Source: an uncultured Butyricicoccus sp. (GTDB taxonomy: Bacteria; Bacillota; Clostridia; Oscillospirales; Butyricicoccaceae). Taken from it: a stretch of DNA of 62,710 nt. Below, in pieces: positions 9,354 through 19,143 of the stretch. Both the position numbers and the translations under genes were made by a program. Where the stretch lies: positions 1-62,710 of the forward strand of contig CAJUDU010000008.1 in NCBI GenBank assembly GCA_910584935.1, read 5' to 3'. Positions within the stretch are counted from its first letter, which is position 1, and each line of letters begins with the position of its first letter. The notes under the pieces are model-generated. The model was given only the letters and a program-made list of their open reading frames with translations. It was not told where the DNA came from and made no database searches.

Positions 9354-9450
9354 ATAGCAATAATTATTATAAATGGTCAGCAGCAATTTGTCAAGGATTG
9401 CTTTGAAAAAATTATATTTTTGCCCGCCCAACAAAACACAGGATTTGTGC

Positions 9451-9479
9451 TTAAGTTTTGCCTATCCTTATGGTATAAT
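9451..9479 (+). promoter_or_regulatory. Extended -10 promoter of the NlpC/P60-fhs unit
   Basis: TGGTATAAT (9471-9479) is an extended -10 element. A weak -35 TTAAGT (9451-9456) lies 17 bases upstream. The start codon is 31 bases downstream of the -10. Confidence 0.6.
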
Positions 9480-9509
9480 AAATAAAATGAAGGAAAAGAG
9501 GGATTTCTA

Positions 9510-11648
9510 TTGAAAAAGAAATGCTCAAGCTTTTTGCTTGCAATCATTATGGTGCTGTCCATCCTGCCAATGCCTAAAGCGGGCGCTGATGTTTCTGGGG
9601 ATGACATTGTCAGCACTGCGATGCAGTATATCGGCAAAGTGCCCTATGTGTGGGGCGGTAAGACAATTGACGGGAATAATCCTGGCGCAGACTGCGGCGG
9701 TTTTGTTTGTGCGATTTATGACAAATGCGGCATCAGCATTTGGAAACACCGCGGTCATTTGCAAAACGCCGGCACAAATCTTGGCACTGATTTGAATGTT
9801 GCCTTAACTGGGGATATCATTTGGTTCCCCGGGAATGTTGCCATTTATGCGGGCAAAGACAGTAATGGCAATCATATGATTGTCCAAGAAACCAGCGATC
9901 CATATAATAACGTTTGTTATACCAAAGCAAGCATTGTGCGCGGCGGCGTAAACGGCGTTATCCGCGTACCAGGTGTGAACGGCAGCCAGGTTACCCGCCC
10001 AGCCGTTACCTTTTCCCTGCCGGTTGATGCTGAATATAAAGCAAAACAAATGGTTTCTGATACCAATGCGGTGCTTGTCAACCAAATCACCAAAGCGTCA
10101 GACTGTTATGTGACACGGATGGGAATGTATTTGGCGGATGAAACCGGGCGCGTACTAAAAACGAAACAGGAAACGGTAACCAATGTCGATTTTTCCACCC
10201 GCAAATTCCATAGCTGGTTTGATGTCAATGCGGATCTTGGCTTCACCCTGACCCCTGGAACGACATACAAATATCAGTTTTTCGGCACATTTGGCGGAAA
10301 CACTGAAAAAGGTGAAATTTTTGAATTTACTACAACAGGTTCCGCGCCTGCACCAGAACCCGAACCTGCGCCGACACCGACACCTGACCCAACACCAACA
10401 CCGACACCTGACCCAACACCCACGCCTGACCCAACACCTGACCCGCAATATTGCACCGTTACCTTTGACGCCTGCGGCGGCATGGTTTCGCCGCAAACCA
10501 TGACTGTCCGGCAAGGCGGCACATATGGCACAATGCCTGTACCTGTGCGGTCTGGCTATGATTTTGAGGGCTGGTTTACCTCCCCGCACGCTGCCGCACT
10601 CGAATATAAAGCGGATTCCATCTGTCTTTTTGGCGGCAAACAGATTTTATATGCCCATTGGAAAGAATCATCCAATGCAATTCTGAGATTTGATGCCTGC
10701 GGCGGCACCGTTTCCCCATCCAATCAAACGATACCACGCAGCGGGACATACAGCAGCCTGCCTACACCTGTACGGTCTGGCTATACCTTTGACGGCTGGT
10801 TTAATATGCCGCAATATGCTGGAGATGATTTTTTACCTTCCATGCGGCAAATTAAAAACGGCGACCGCTATTCTTTTACAGGTGAGCAAACCTTATACGC
10901 CCACTGGTCAAAAATAACAGCGGCAAAACAGGAAGATACCGATAAACAAGAAGAAACTGTCACACTGGTATTTTCTGCGGAAGGCGGTATCATTGGCACG
11001 AAGCGGAAAACTGTGACAAAAGGCGAAGCCATTGGTTCCCTGCCAAGCACGATAAAACGCGGTTATACTTTCCTTGGATGGTATACCGCTGCATCCGGCG
11101 GCAAAAAAGTTACTTCTACAACCATTGCGGATAAAGGCATGACGCTTTATGCCCATTGGCAAAAAGATGAATCCGACGAAACAAAACCCTCCGGCACAGA
11201 CCAAAATACGGTAACACCATCCAGCCAGGATACACCAAACCAATCAACGACAAATGGTTCTGGGACAAATACCATTATCATGACGCTTGGCAGCAAATAC
11301 CTTTCTATTAATGGCAAACGGGGCACAATTGATAATAATGGCACCAAGCCTGTTGCGCGAAACAACCGCACATTAGTCCCTGTCCGCGCCGTGCTGGAAG
11401 CCATGGGCGGCACAGTTGATTGGGATGCCGCAACCCAAGTTATCCCATTATCCATGGATGGAAAAACCCTATACCTGCAACTAAACAATACCACATCATG
11501 GGACAGCACAGGGAAATATTATACCCTTGATACCGCACCTGTTGCAATTAACAGTCGTACCATGCTGCCAATCCGTTTTGTTGTTGAATATTTTGGCGGC
11601 AATGTCAATTGGGACGCCAATACAAATACGATAAAAATCACATATTAA
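9510..11648 (+). CDS. Secreted NlpC/P60-like protein with InlB-type repeats and copper-amine-oxidase-like C-terminal domain
   Basis: A 712-residue exported protein starting at TTG after AGGAAAAGAGGG. Residues 1-26 form a signal peptide. Residues about 30-155 resemble NlpC/P60 cell-wall peptidases: Cys62 lies in ADCGGFV, but the catalytic His of the usual GHVGIY motif is Asn109 (GNVAIY), so activity is doubtful. A Thr/Pro/Asp stalk (about residues 285-315) follows. Three InlB/Listeria-Bacteroides repeats come next, recognisable by GYDFEGWF, GYTFDGWF and GYTFLGWYT, each ending LYAHW. The C terminus (about 590-712) matches the copper amine oxidase N-terminal-like domain (RTLVPVRAVLEAMGG, RTMLPIRFVVEYFGG), common in Clostridia wall-associated proteins. 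It probably acts at the cell surface by binding peptidoglycan or another ligand. fhs follows after 13 bases, which suggests co-transcription without an obvious functional link. Confidence 0.88.
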   Translation: MKKKCSSFLLAIIMVLSILPMPKAGADVSGDDIVSTAMQYIGKVPYVWGGKTIDGNNPGADCGGFVCAIYDKCGISIWKHRGHLQNAGTNLGTDLNVALTGDIIWFPGNVAIYAGKDSNGNHMIVQETSDPYNNVCYTKASIVRGGVNGVIRVPGVNGSQVTRPAVTFSLPVDAEYKAKQMVSDTNAVLVNQITKASDCYVTRMGMYLADETGRVLKTKQETVTNVDFSTRKFHSWFDVNADLGFTLTPGTTYKYQFFGTFGGNTEKGEIFEFTTTGSAPAPEPEPAPTPTPDPTPTPTPDPTPTPDPTPDPQYCTVTFDACGGMVSPQTMTVRQGGTYGTMPVPVRSGYDFEGWFTSPHAAALEYKADSICLFGGKQILYAHWKESSNAILRFDACGGTVSPSNQTIPRSGTYSSLPTPVRSGYTFDGWFNMPQYAGDDFLPSMRQIKNGDRYSFTGEQTLYAHWSKITAAKQEDTDKQEETVTLVFSAEGGIIGTKRKTVTKGEAIGSLPSTIKRGYTFLGWYTAASGGKKVTSTTIADKGMTLYAHWQKDESDETKPSGTDQNTVTPSSQDTPNQSTTNGSGTNTIIMTLGSKYLSINGKRGTIDNNGTKPVARNNRTLVPVRAVLEAMGGTVDWDAATQVIPLSMDGKTLYLQLNNTTSWDSTGKYYTLDTAPVAINSRTMLPIRFVVEYFGGNVNWDANTNTIKITY

Positions 11649-11661
11649 GGGAGATTCACTT

Positions 11662-13332
11662 ATGCTGACTGATATTGAAATTGCACAAAGCTGCCAAATG
11701 AAGCCCATCACAGAAATCGCGGCAGCGGCTGGACTTGACCCGGATGATTTAGAGCTGTATGGCAAATACAAAGCAAAATTATCCGCGGATGTTTGGCAAA
11801 AAGCCGCATCCCGTGCGGATGGCAAACTGGTGCTTGTCACCGCAATTAATCCAACTCCTGCTGGGGAAGGCAAAACAACCACAACCGTAGGGCTTGGGCA
11901 GGCAATGGCACAGGCTGGTAAAAATGCAATCATCGCCTTGCGTGAACCTTCCCTTGGTCCGGTTTTCGGCATCAAAGGCGGCGCCGCCGGCGGCGGCTAT
12001 GCGCAGGTTGTGCCAATGGAAGATATCAACCTGCATTTCACAGGCGATATGCACGCCATTACCGCAGCAAATAACCTGCTTTGCGCCATGCTGGACAACC
12101 ATATCCAGCAAGGCAATGCACTTGACATTGACCCGCGCCGCATTATTTTCACCCGCGTGATGGATATGAATGACCGTGCGCTGCGCAATATTGTCATTGG
12201 TATGGGTGGCAAGGCAAACGGCATTCCACGGGAAGACCATTTTATGATTACAGTTGCCAGCGAAGTGATGGCGATTTTATGTCTTGCCTCAGATTTACAG
12301 GATTTACGCAAACGGTTTGGCGATATCCTGGTTGCTTATAACTATGCCGGGGAGCCTGTCTATGCCCGCGATTTGAAAGCCGAAGGCGCAATGGCTGCCC
12401 TGATGAAAGACGCAATTAAACCAAACCTTGTCCAGACTTTAGAAGGCACACCTTGCTTGATGCACGGCGGGCCATTTGCGAATATTGCCCATGGCTGCAA
12501 CAGTGTGCAGGCAACCCGCCTTGCGCTCAAGCTTGCGGACATTGCCATTACCGAGGCAGGATTTGGCGCTGACCTTGGCGCGGAAAAATTTATGGATATC
12601 AAATGCCGCAAAGCTGGATTATCCCCAAATTGTGTGGTATTGGTTGCCACAGTGCGTGCGCTCAAATATAATGGCGGCGTGCCCAAAGCTGAACTGAATG
12701 CCGCAAACCTGTCCGCGCTTGAAAAAGGTATTTGCAACTTAGATGCCCATTTGGATAATATCGCGAAATTTGGCGTGCCCTGCGTTGTAGCAATCAATTC
12801 GTTCCCAACCGATACGCCCGAAGAAATGGATTTTATCCGCAGCCATTGCGCGGCACGCGGCGTGCGTGTTGCTGTCAGTGAAGTGTTTGCCAAAGGTGGC
12901 GCAGGCGGTTTAGCGCTGGCAAATGAAGTGCTGACAGTGCTGGACGAAGGCAAAGCTGATTTCCATCCGCTTTATGCAGAAGACCTGCCGCTGACAGAAA
13001 AAATCCACACCATTGCAACCCAAATCTATGGCGCGGAGGATGTGAATATTTTACCAGCTGCTGCCAAAGAGCTGGAAAACATCACGGCAATGGGTTATGG
13101 GCATTTGCCTGTCTGCATGGCAAAAACCCAATATTCCCTTTCCGATGACCAGACATTGCTTGGACGCCCGCAAGGGTTCCAGATTACAGTGCGCACCGCA
13201 AGGCTTGCAGCGGGCGCGGGGTTTGTCGTATGTGAAACCGGCGCAATTATGACCATGCCAGGTTTGCCTAAACTGCCTGCGGCTGAAAAGATTGATATCA
13301 GTGCAGACGGCAAAGTCACAGGGCTGTTTTAA
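11662..13332 (+). CDS. fhs: Formate-tetrahydrofolate ligase
   Basis: A 556-residue cytoplasmic enzyme that activates formate to 10-formyltetrahydrofolate using ATP; it feeds purine and formyl-Met synthesis and the methyl branch of acetogenesis. The length is that of the family. The P-loop-like PTPAGEGKTTTTVGLGQA is near residue 65, and FGIKGGAAGGGYAQVVPM and IALREPSLGPVFG are family signatures. The start follows GGGAGATTCACTT. It is the second gene of the unit started at 9451 and is followed by a convergent terminator. No other one-carbon genes lie nearby. Confidence 0.97.
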   Translation: MLTDIEIAQSCQMKPITEIAAAAGLDPDDLELYGKYKAKLSADVWQKAASRADGKLVLVTAINPTPAGEGKTTTTVGLGQAMAQAGKNAIIALREPSLGPVFGIKGGAAGGGYAQVVPMEDINLHFTGDMHAITAANNLLCAMLDNHIQQGNALDIDPRRIIFTRVMDMNDRALRNIVIGMGGKANGIPREDHFMITVASEVMAILCLASDLQDLRKRFGDILVAYNYAGEPVYARDLKAEGAMAALMKDAIKPNLVQTLEGTPCLMHGGPFANIAHGCNSVQATRLALKLADIAITEAGFGADLGAEKFMDIKCRKAGLSPNCVVLVATVRALKYNGGVPKAELNAANLSALEKGICNLDAHLDNIAKFGVPCVVAINSFPTDTPEEMDFIRSHCAARGVRVAVSEVFAKGGAGGLALANEVLTVLDEGKADFHPLYAEDLPLTEKIHTIATQIYGAEDVNILPAAAKELENITAMGYGHLPVCMAKTQYSLSDDQTLLGRPQGFQITVRTARLAAGAGFVVCETGAIMTMPGLPKLPAAEKIDISADGKVTGLF

Positions 13333-13348
13333 CAACAGATAAAAAAAT

Positions 13349-13380
13349 GGGGAAAGAAACGATTTCAAGTTTCTTTCCCC
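13349..13380. terminator. Bidirectional terminator between fhs and rodA
   Basis: A 12-bp perfect stem (GGGGAAAGAAAC and its complement) with an 8-base loop. T-rich flanks lie on both strands, strongest on the minus strand, so it can end both the fhs and the rodA transcripts. Confidence 0.9.
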
Positions 13381-13398
13381 TGTTCATTTTTGAATCCG

Positions 13399-14544
13399 CT
13401 ATCTAAGCCAGCTAGGTTTTTCCCGCATTCGCACCCCTGCCGCAATGCCAAGCGCGGCATACATCGTAATGACCGACGAACCGCCATAAGAAAACAGCGG
13501 CAATGTAATGCCGATAACTGGAAACAGCCCAATGCACATCATAATATTTTCAAATGTCTGGCTTAAAAACATTGCCGCGATACCAAGCGTCAAAACGGCA
13601 GAAAATGTGTTATTTGCCGTATAGCTGATATAAAACAGCCGTAAAATCAGCAGACAAAGCAAAACCAAAATGGTAACGCAGCCGATAAACCCAAATTCCT
13701 CCCCCGCAACAGAAAAAATAAAGTCTGTATGCTTGCCGGGGAAATTGGAATGCTGCATTTGCTTACCCTGCAAAAATCCCGCGCCATACATTTGCCCCGC
13801 GCCAATAGCAAGACGGCTTTTTTCGGTATGCCAGGCGATTTCCGGTGCAATAGACGGGTCAAACAGCACTAAAATACGGTTTAAGCGGTAGTGATATGTG
13901 ACTACGCCATTTTCAACAGTCGTCAGTGATTTCCACAAAAACGGTACGGATGCCAACATAACCACGGCGCCGCCTGCAAACCATTTGAGACTTAGTCCCG
14001 CGCCAAACAGCATGATAACAAAGATAAAAATATAGGATATTGCAACGCCGACATCCTTGGACGGCACCGCAACAGCGGCAAAGATAATAGCCAAATGCAA
14101 CCCAAGTTCAAACAGTGTCCGCCAATGGTTCATGCGGTCATGTTCCCGCTCCAGATGGGCAGCAAAGGTAAAAATAAAAAGCAGTTTGCCTATCTCGCCA
14201 GGCTGGATGCCAACATGGGAATTGCCAAACCGCAGCCAACTGCGGTTGCCGCCGTCTTCCGCGCCAAGAGGGGTTAACAGTAATAACTGGAATAAAATAT
14301 TCAACACCATAAACCATTTCCAAAAGCGTGACATATCCTCTAGATCAAACATGCTCATCAGGATATAGGCGAAAATACCAATCCCAACCGAAACAAGCTG
14401 TACGACAATATAACGGTTTGTATCCATACTGCGGGTCGCGGAATAAACCAGCACGCCGCCAAAACCCGAACAGCATAATGCAAGGAATAGCAAATAAAGA
14501 TCTGTATGTTTGAAATAATGCCCAACCGAACGGAATAAACGCAC
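13399..14544 (-). CDS. rodA: RodA-type SEDS peptidoglycan polymerase
   Basis: A 381-residue polytopic membrane protein of the SEDS family (RodA/FtsW/SpoVE), which polymerises lipid II glycan strands. Typical signatures are GGNRSWLRFG, the Gly-Glu of the QPGEIGKL loop, KDVGVAISY, and the C-terminal PLFSYGGSS. I chose GTG at 14544 because GGGAGGTGGAGCT lies directly before it; a TTG 15 bases upstream would overlap the ribosome binding site. I call it RodA rather than FtsW because a second SEDS gene lies in the dcw cluster and this copy stands alone. It is divergent from sbcD. Confidence 0.88.
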   Translation of the reverse strand: MRLFRSVGHYFKHTDLYLLFLALCCSGFGGVLVYSATRSMDTNRYIVVQLVSVGIGIFAYILMSMFDLEDMSRFWKWFMVLNILFQLLLLTPLGAEDGGNRSWLRFGNSHVGIQPGEIGKLLFIFTFAAHLEREHDRMNHWRTLFELGLHLAIIFAAVAVPSKDVGVAISYIFIFVIMLFGAGLSLKWFAGGAVVMLASVPFLWKSLTTVENGVVTYHYRLNRILVLFDPSIAPEIAWHTEKSRLAIGAGQMYGAGFLQGKQMQHSNFPGKHTDFIFSVAGEEFGFIGCVTILVLLCLLILRLFYISYTANNTFSAVLTLGIAAMFLSQTFENIMMCIGLFPVIGITLPLFSYGGSSVITMYAALGIAAGVRMREKPSWLR

Positions 14545-14696
14545 AGCTCCACCTCCCAATCTGTCTTAGAATCTAATCATATCACAAATAAACCAAAAGT
14601 GCGACTGTGAATTTGTAAAAATTTTTTCGCCATTCAGGCATTTCCTCTGTAAGCATGGAAAATATGCCGCAAAAACTTCATTTTTCACGATTGTTA

Positions 14697-14705
14697 TGAT
14701 ATAAT
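14697..14705 (+). promoter_or_regulatory. Extended -10 promoter of sbcDC
   Basis: TGATATAAT is an extended -10 motif 68 bases upstream of the sbcD start; no good -35 was seen. The rest of 14545-14772 shows no gene, and no clear rodA promoter was identified. Confidence 0.5.
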
Positions 14706-14772
14706 AGTCAGGATTAGACAATGCTGAATGCGTCTGTTTTACCGCATTCACACAAAGAAGGGTACCATCATT

Positions 14773-15906
14773 ATGAAACTAATCCATTTATCTGACCTGC
14801 ATTTGGGCAAGCGGGTAAATAACTTCCCAATGCTGGAAGACCAAAAATATATACTCCAACAAATCCTGGACATTATCACACAGCAGCAGCCTGATGCTGT
14901 CCTGATCGCGGGCGATATTTATGACCGTTCTGTCCCGGCAGCAGATGCCGTCACTGCATTTGACAATTTCCTCGTAGAGATATCCAAAACCGGATGCCCG
15001 GTTTTTATCATCAGCGGCAACCATGATTCCGCGGAACGTTTGGCTTTTGCCTGCCGTCTGATGCAGGCAAGCAAGATTTATATTTCCCCTGTTTATCATG
15101 GGGAAATTCAGCCCATCACCCTGACCGATTCTTATGGTACTGTGGATTTTTATTTGCTGCCCTTTATCAAACCAGCCCATGCGCGCCAATGTTTCCCGGA
15201 TGAACAGATTGAAACCTATACTGATGCGGTTGCCTGCGCTATCCGCCATATGCCAGTCCGCCCTGACCGGCGCAATGTACTGATTACACATCAGTTTGTC
15301 ACTGGCGCGGTGACTTGTGATTCCGAAGAATTATCCATCGGCGGCAGTGATCATGTAGACAGTTCTGTTTTTGATGGGTTTGATTATGTGGCGCTTGGGC
15401 ATTTGCATGGCCCGCAAAAAGTTGGCAAAGACCATATCCGGTACTCCGGTACGCCGCTCAAATATTCATTTTCCGAAGCCCATCATAGAAAATCTGTCAC
15501 AATTGTAGAACTGAATGAGAAATCAAATCTTGTAATTCATACCATTCCGCTGACGCCTTTGCATGATATGGTCGAATGGGAAGGCAGTTATGATGATTTC
15601 CGGCATATGCGTTTCCCTTTCCCACAAGATGCTTATTTGCACGTGATTTTAACCGATGAAGGCGCGGATATCCCAAATGCGGCATGCAGCCTGCGTGAAA
15701 AATATCCAAACCTCATGCACCTTGATTATAAAAAACATCAGATTGCCAGCGCCTTGCCACAGCAGGGCATTTCGCTGGAAAAACAACAGCATCCGCTGGA
15801 ATTATTCTCAGAATTTTATGAACAGCAAGTTCATAGTGCTGTATCTGAAGAACAAGCTGCTTATCTCAGCCATATCATTGCGGAAATTTGGGAGGGACAG
15901 CCATGA
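14773..15906 (+). CDS. sbcD: Exonuclease subunit SbcD (Mre11-like)
   Basis: A 377-residue metallophosphoesterase, the nuclease half of SbcCD, which cuts hairpins and processes DNA ends. Metal-binding motifs are in order: LSDLHLGK (residues 5-12), AGDIYDR, SGNHD and LGHLHGPQ. The start is ATG at 14773, where the conserved MKLIHLSDLHLG begins; the in-frame codon 45 bases earlier would add an unrelated extension. The stop overlaps the sbcC start (ATGA), implying translational coupling. Confidence 0.96.
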   Translation: MKLIHLSDLHLGKRVNNFPMLEDQKYILQQILDIITQQQPDAVLIAGDIYDRSVPAADAVTAFDNFLVEISKTGCPVFIISGNHDSAERLAFACRLMQASKIYISPVYHGEIQPITLTDSYGTVDFYLLPFIKPAHARQCFPDEQIETYTDAVACAIRHMPVRPDRRNVLITHQFVTGAVTCDSEELSIGGSDHVDSSVFDGFDYVALGHLHGPQKVGKDHIRYSGTPLKYSFSEAHHRKSVTIVELNEKSNLVIHTIPLTPLHDMVEWEGSYDDFRHMRFPFPQDAYLHVILTDEGADIPNAACSLREKYPNLMHLDYKKHQIASALPQQGISLEKQQHPLELFSEFYEQQVHSAVSEEQAAYLSHIIAEIWEGQP

Positions 15907-18698
15907 GGCCAATCAAATTAACCCTTTCTGCGTTTGGGTCTTATGCGGGAAAAACCGTGCTGGAAATGGATAAACTGGGCATTCAGGGGTTATATCTCAT
16001 CACCGGTGACACTGGCGCAGGCAAAACCACGATTTTTGACGCAATTACTTATGCACTATATGGGGAAGCCAGCGGCAGTGAACGCGAAGCCAAAACATTC
16101 CGCAGTAAATATGCCCTGTTAGGGACGGAAACCTTTGTCGAACTGGTTTTCACCTGCAAAGGGAAAACCTATACCATTTGGCGCAGCCCGAACCAGGAAC
16201 GCCCGAAAAAAAATGGTGATGGGCTTACAACCCAGCCAGCGCGTGCGGAATTTTATCATGAAGCCCAGTTGATTGCGGATGGGCAAAGCATTGTTACCCA
16301 AGCCATCGAAGAATTAACCGGCATCAGCCGCAGCCAATTTGTACAGATTTCCATGATTGCTCAAGGGGAATTTCGGAAACTGCTGACTGCAGACCGGGAA
16401 ACCCGTATCGGTATCCTGCGGAATATCTTTGACACAGGGCGGTATCGGGCATTGCAGGACAGACTGCGTGCAAACGCATTACAGTTACAGCGGGAGCGGG
16501 ACACCCTGCGTGAGCAGCTTGCGCAGCAATTACAGGGAATTTGCTGCCCTGCGGGCAGCAAATTGGCAGAAGCCGCGGAAACAATCCGCGCACAAGAGCT
16601 TTTCGATGGGGATACCACCGAAGCCCAGGCTTTTCTTGCGCAGCTCATTAAAGCCGACGCTGGGCAGCGACAAGCCCTCACAGCACAGCAAAAAGGGTTA
16701 GAAGAAATCGCTGTTCAGTTAGCCGCCAAATGTGAACAAGTCAAAGCTTGCCAGCAAAACAAACGCAAGCTGCAACAGCAGCAGGAAAAGTTAAAAACAC
16801 TCATCCCACAGATAGACGCGGCACAGGCACAGATTGCACAGATTCAAACTGCAGAACCCGATGCCGAAAAAGCAAAAGGAGAAATTGCCCGGTTAGAAGC
16901 TGAACTGCCACATTATACAGAACTAGAGCATCTCATTGCGGAACACAAAACAAAACAGCAGGCACTTGCCCAGCAGGAACAAGCCCTCATCCTGCAAAAC
17001 CAGCAGCTCAAGCAGCTTGACGCAAAATACAAGCAGGCAAAAGCCGAACTGGAAACCTTAAAATCCGCTGAAGTTGATGCCGCCAATGCACGGCACGAAG
17101 TGGAAACCTTAGCGGATATCATCCGCCGCCTGCAAAAGCTGAATGAAGATTTTGCGGGCTGGCAGCAGCTTTATGCAGACTATCAAAAAGCCGCGAAAGC
17201 CTATCAGCAAGCTTCCGAAAAAGCCCAAAAGATGGGCAATCAATATAACAGCATGAACCGCGCCTTTTTGGATGAACAAGCGGGAATCCTTGCCGCGGGA
17301 CTGACTCACGGTCAGCCCTGCCCGGTTTGTGGCGCATTGGAACACCCACACCCTGCGGCGCTTTCATCTAACGCGCCAGATCAGGCGGCTGTTGAAAAGG
17401 CAAAAGGCATTATGGAAAAGGCACAGCAGGCAGAAGCGGCGGCAAGCGCCGCCGCAGGCGAATTAAAAGGGCAAGTGAAAAAACAGCGGGAAAATCTTTT
17501 GCAGCGCGCACAAGAATTATCCGGCACAGTATTGCCGGAGCACCCAGAGGGCTTACCGGCAGACAGCATCGCAAAGATGCAGCAGCAAAAAATGGCAGAT
17601 TATCAGCGTGCGTCTGCTGTACAAGCGCAGGCGGACAAGCGCGCCGAACGCGCCAAAAAACTGAGTGCCAATATCCCGAAGCTGGAGCAAAAACAGCAGC
17701 AGCAAACCGATGCACTTGCGAAAATGCAGCAAGAGCAAAACACATTATCCATTGTATGTTCAGCACTGGATGCCCAGATTGCAGAAAAAAAGAAAACATT
17801 ATCTTTCCCCGGGCAGGCGCAAGCGGCACAGCGGCTTAAAGCGTGCAAACAGCAGATCGCCGATTATAACAAGCAAAAAGCCGATGCCGAACAAAAGCAA
17901 AACCAACTTGCTGAACAAAAACACTTAACCGAAGGCAGTATACAGGAATTAGAAAAATCCTTAGCTTGCGTTGATATATCCATCCGTACGTGCAGTTTGG
18001 AACAAGTTGATGCAGCTATCACGGAAAACAAACAGCAAAAGGCTGTTTTAGAAGCTGAAAAAGATGCGATTACCACACGTCTGACCACAAACCAACACAT
18101 CCAGCAAACTTTACAGCAAAAAGGGACGGTCTTACAGGAAATGACCGCACGGTTCCGCTGGATGAACAGCCTGCATAAAACAGCAAACGGCAGGGTAGAA
18201 TTAGAAACCTATATACAATGGGCATATTTTGACCGGATTTTATATGCGGCAAGCCGCCGTTTGATGGTTATGTCCAACGGGCAATATGAACTGCGCCGCT
18301 TAGACCTCGAAGAAATTGCCGGCAACCGGAAAAGCGGCTTAGATTTAGGGGTTATTGACCATTACAATGGAACATTCCGCAAAGTGCAGACCCTTTCCGG
18401 CGGGGAATCTTTTATGGCATCTTTAGCGTTAGCCTTAGGTTTATCTGATGTGATACAATCCGCGGCAAGTGATGTCAAAGGCGGCATTCAACTTGACACC
18501 ATGTTTGTCGATGAAGGGTTTGGGTCTTTGGATGATGAATCCCTGCAAAAAGCAATTGGGGTACTTAGTGAATTAAGTGAAGGGCACCGCCTGATTGGGA
18601 TTATTTCACACGTATCCCGTTTGAAAGAACGGATTGACACCCAAATTGTTGTAACAAAAGGGCGCGATGGCGGCAGTCATGCACATATAGTACAATAA
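15903..18698 (+). CDS. sbcC: Exonuclease subunit SbcC (Rad50-like ATPase)
   Basis: A 931-residue SMC-like ATPase partner of SbcD. Walker A GDTGAGKTTIFD is near residue 36. A long Gln/Ala/Glu-rich coiled coil spans about 190-770, interrupted near residue 475 by the zinc-hook CPVCG. The ABC signature TLSGGESFMASLALALGL and Walker B MFVDEGFGSLDD lie near the C terminus. The start is ATG at 15903, overlapping the sbcD stop. It is second in a four-gene operon with a conserved unknown and a nuclease lipoprotein. Confidence 0.96.
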   Translation: MRPIKLTLSAFGSYAGKTVLEMDKLGIQGLYLITGDTGAGKTTIFDAITYALYGEASGSEREAKTFRSKYALLGTETFVELVFTCKGKTYTIWRSPNQERPKKNGDGLTTQPARAEFYHEAQLIADGQSIVTQAIEELTGISRSQFVQISMIAQGEFRKLLTADRETRIGILRNIFDTGRYRALQDRLRANALQLQRERDTLREQLAQQLQGICCPAGSKLAEAAETIRAQELFDGDTTEAQAFLAQLIKADAGQRQALTAQQKGLEEIAVQLAAKCEQVKACQQNKRKLQQQQEKLKTLIPQIDAAQAQIAQIQTAEPDAEKAKGEIARLEAELPHYTELEHLIAEHKTKQQALAQQEQALILQNQQLKQLDAKYKQAKAELETLKSAEVDAANARHEVETLADIIRRLQKLNEDFAGWQQLYADYQKAAKAYQQASEKAQKMGNQYNSMNRAFLDEQAGILAAGLTHGQPCPVCGALEHPHPAALSSNAPDQAAVEKAKGIMEKAQQAEAAASAAAGELKGQVKKQRENLLQRAQELSGTVLPEHPEGLPADSIAKMQQQKMADYQRASAVQAQADKRAERAKKLSANIPKLEQKQQQQTDALAKMQQEQNTLSIVCSALDAQIAEKKKTLSFPGQAQAAQRLKACKQQIADYNKQKADAEQKQNQLAEQKHLTEGSIQELEKSLACVDISIRTCSLEQVDAAITENKQQKAVLEAEKDAITTRLTTNQHIQQTLQQKGTVLQEMTARFRWMNSLHKTANGRVELETYIQWAYFDRILYAASRRLMVMSNGQYELRRLDLEEIAGNRKSGLDLGVIDHYNGTFRKVQTLSGGESFMASLALALGLSDVIQSAASDVKGGIQLDTMFVDEGFGSLDDESLQKAIGVLSELSEGHRLIGIISHVSRLKERIDTQIVVTKGRDGGSHAHIVQ

Positions 18699-18723
18699 CC
18701 CAGATGAAATGAGGGAAAACGCG

Positions 18724-19143
18724 ATGGTTTTAATTGTTTGCCTTGATGAAAAGCATGGGATGCTGTTCAACCGCCGGCGGCAAAGTCAAGATGTTGTTGT
18801 CCGTGAAGATATTTTGGCATTATCTGCTGGCAAAACCTTATGGATGAATGAATATTCTGCCAAACAGTTCCCCACAGATGCACTGGTTACAGTTGCGGAG
18901 GATTGCCTTGCCCAGGCGGGCGCGGGGGAATTTTGTTTCATCGAAAACCTGGATGCCCTGCCCTATGCGGAGCAGGTGGAGCAGGTGATTGTTTATCAGT
19001 GGAACCGGCGGTATCCGGCGGATTTTTATTTCACCCTGCCGCTTGACGCGCCAGAATGGGTATTGCAGCAAACCTTTGAATTTCCAGGCAAATCCCATGA
19101 AAAAATTACAAAGGAAGTGTATCATCATGAACGTACTCAGTAA
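18724..19143 (+). CDS. Conserved protein of unknown function (sbcC-linked)
   Basis: A 139-residue soluble protein with no signal peptide. It starts MVLIVCLDEKHGMLFNRRRQ and contains LWMNEYSAKQF and FIENLDALPY, which I recognise as a conserved small family in Clostridia without an established function. The Phe-Asn-Arg-Arg-Arg-Gln-Ser stretch near residue 15 is strongly charged. ATG 18724 has GAGGG upstream, preferred over ATG 18709. It begins 25 bases after sbcC and overlaps the nuclease gene by 17 bases, so it belongs to the same operon. Confidence 0.75.
   Translation: MVLIVCLDEKHGMLFNRRRQSQDVVVREDILALSAGKTLWMNEYSAKQFPTDALVTVAEDCLAQAGAGEFCFIENLDALPYAEQVEQVIVYQWNRRYPADFYFTLPLDAPEWVLQQTFEFPGKSHEKITKEVYHHERTQ

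Noticed and set aside
10360..10445. Short tandem repeats coding a Pro-Thr-Pro-Asp stalk in the NlpC/P60-like gene
   Set aside because: In-frame low-complexity linker of a surface protein, not a CRISPR or mobile repeat.
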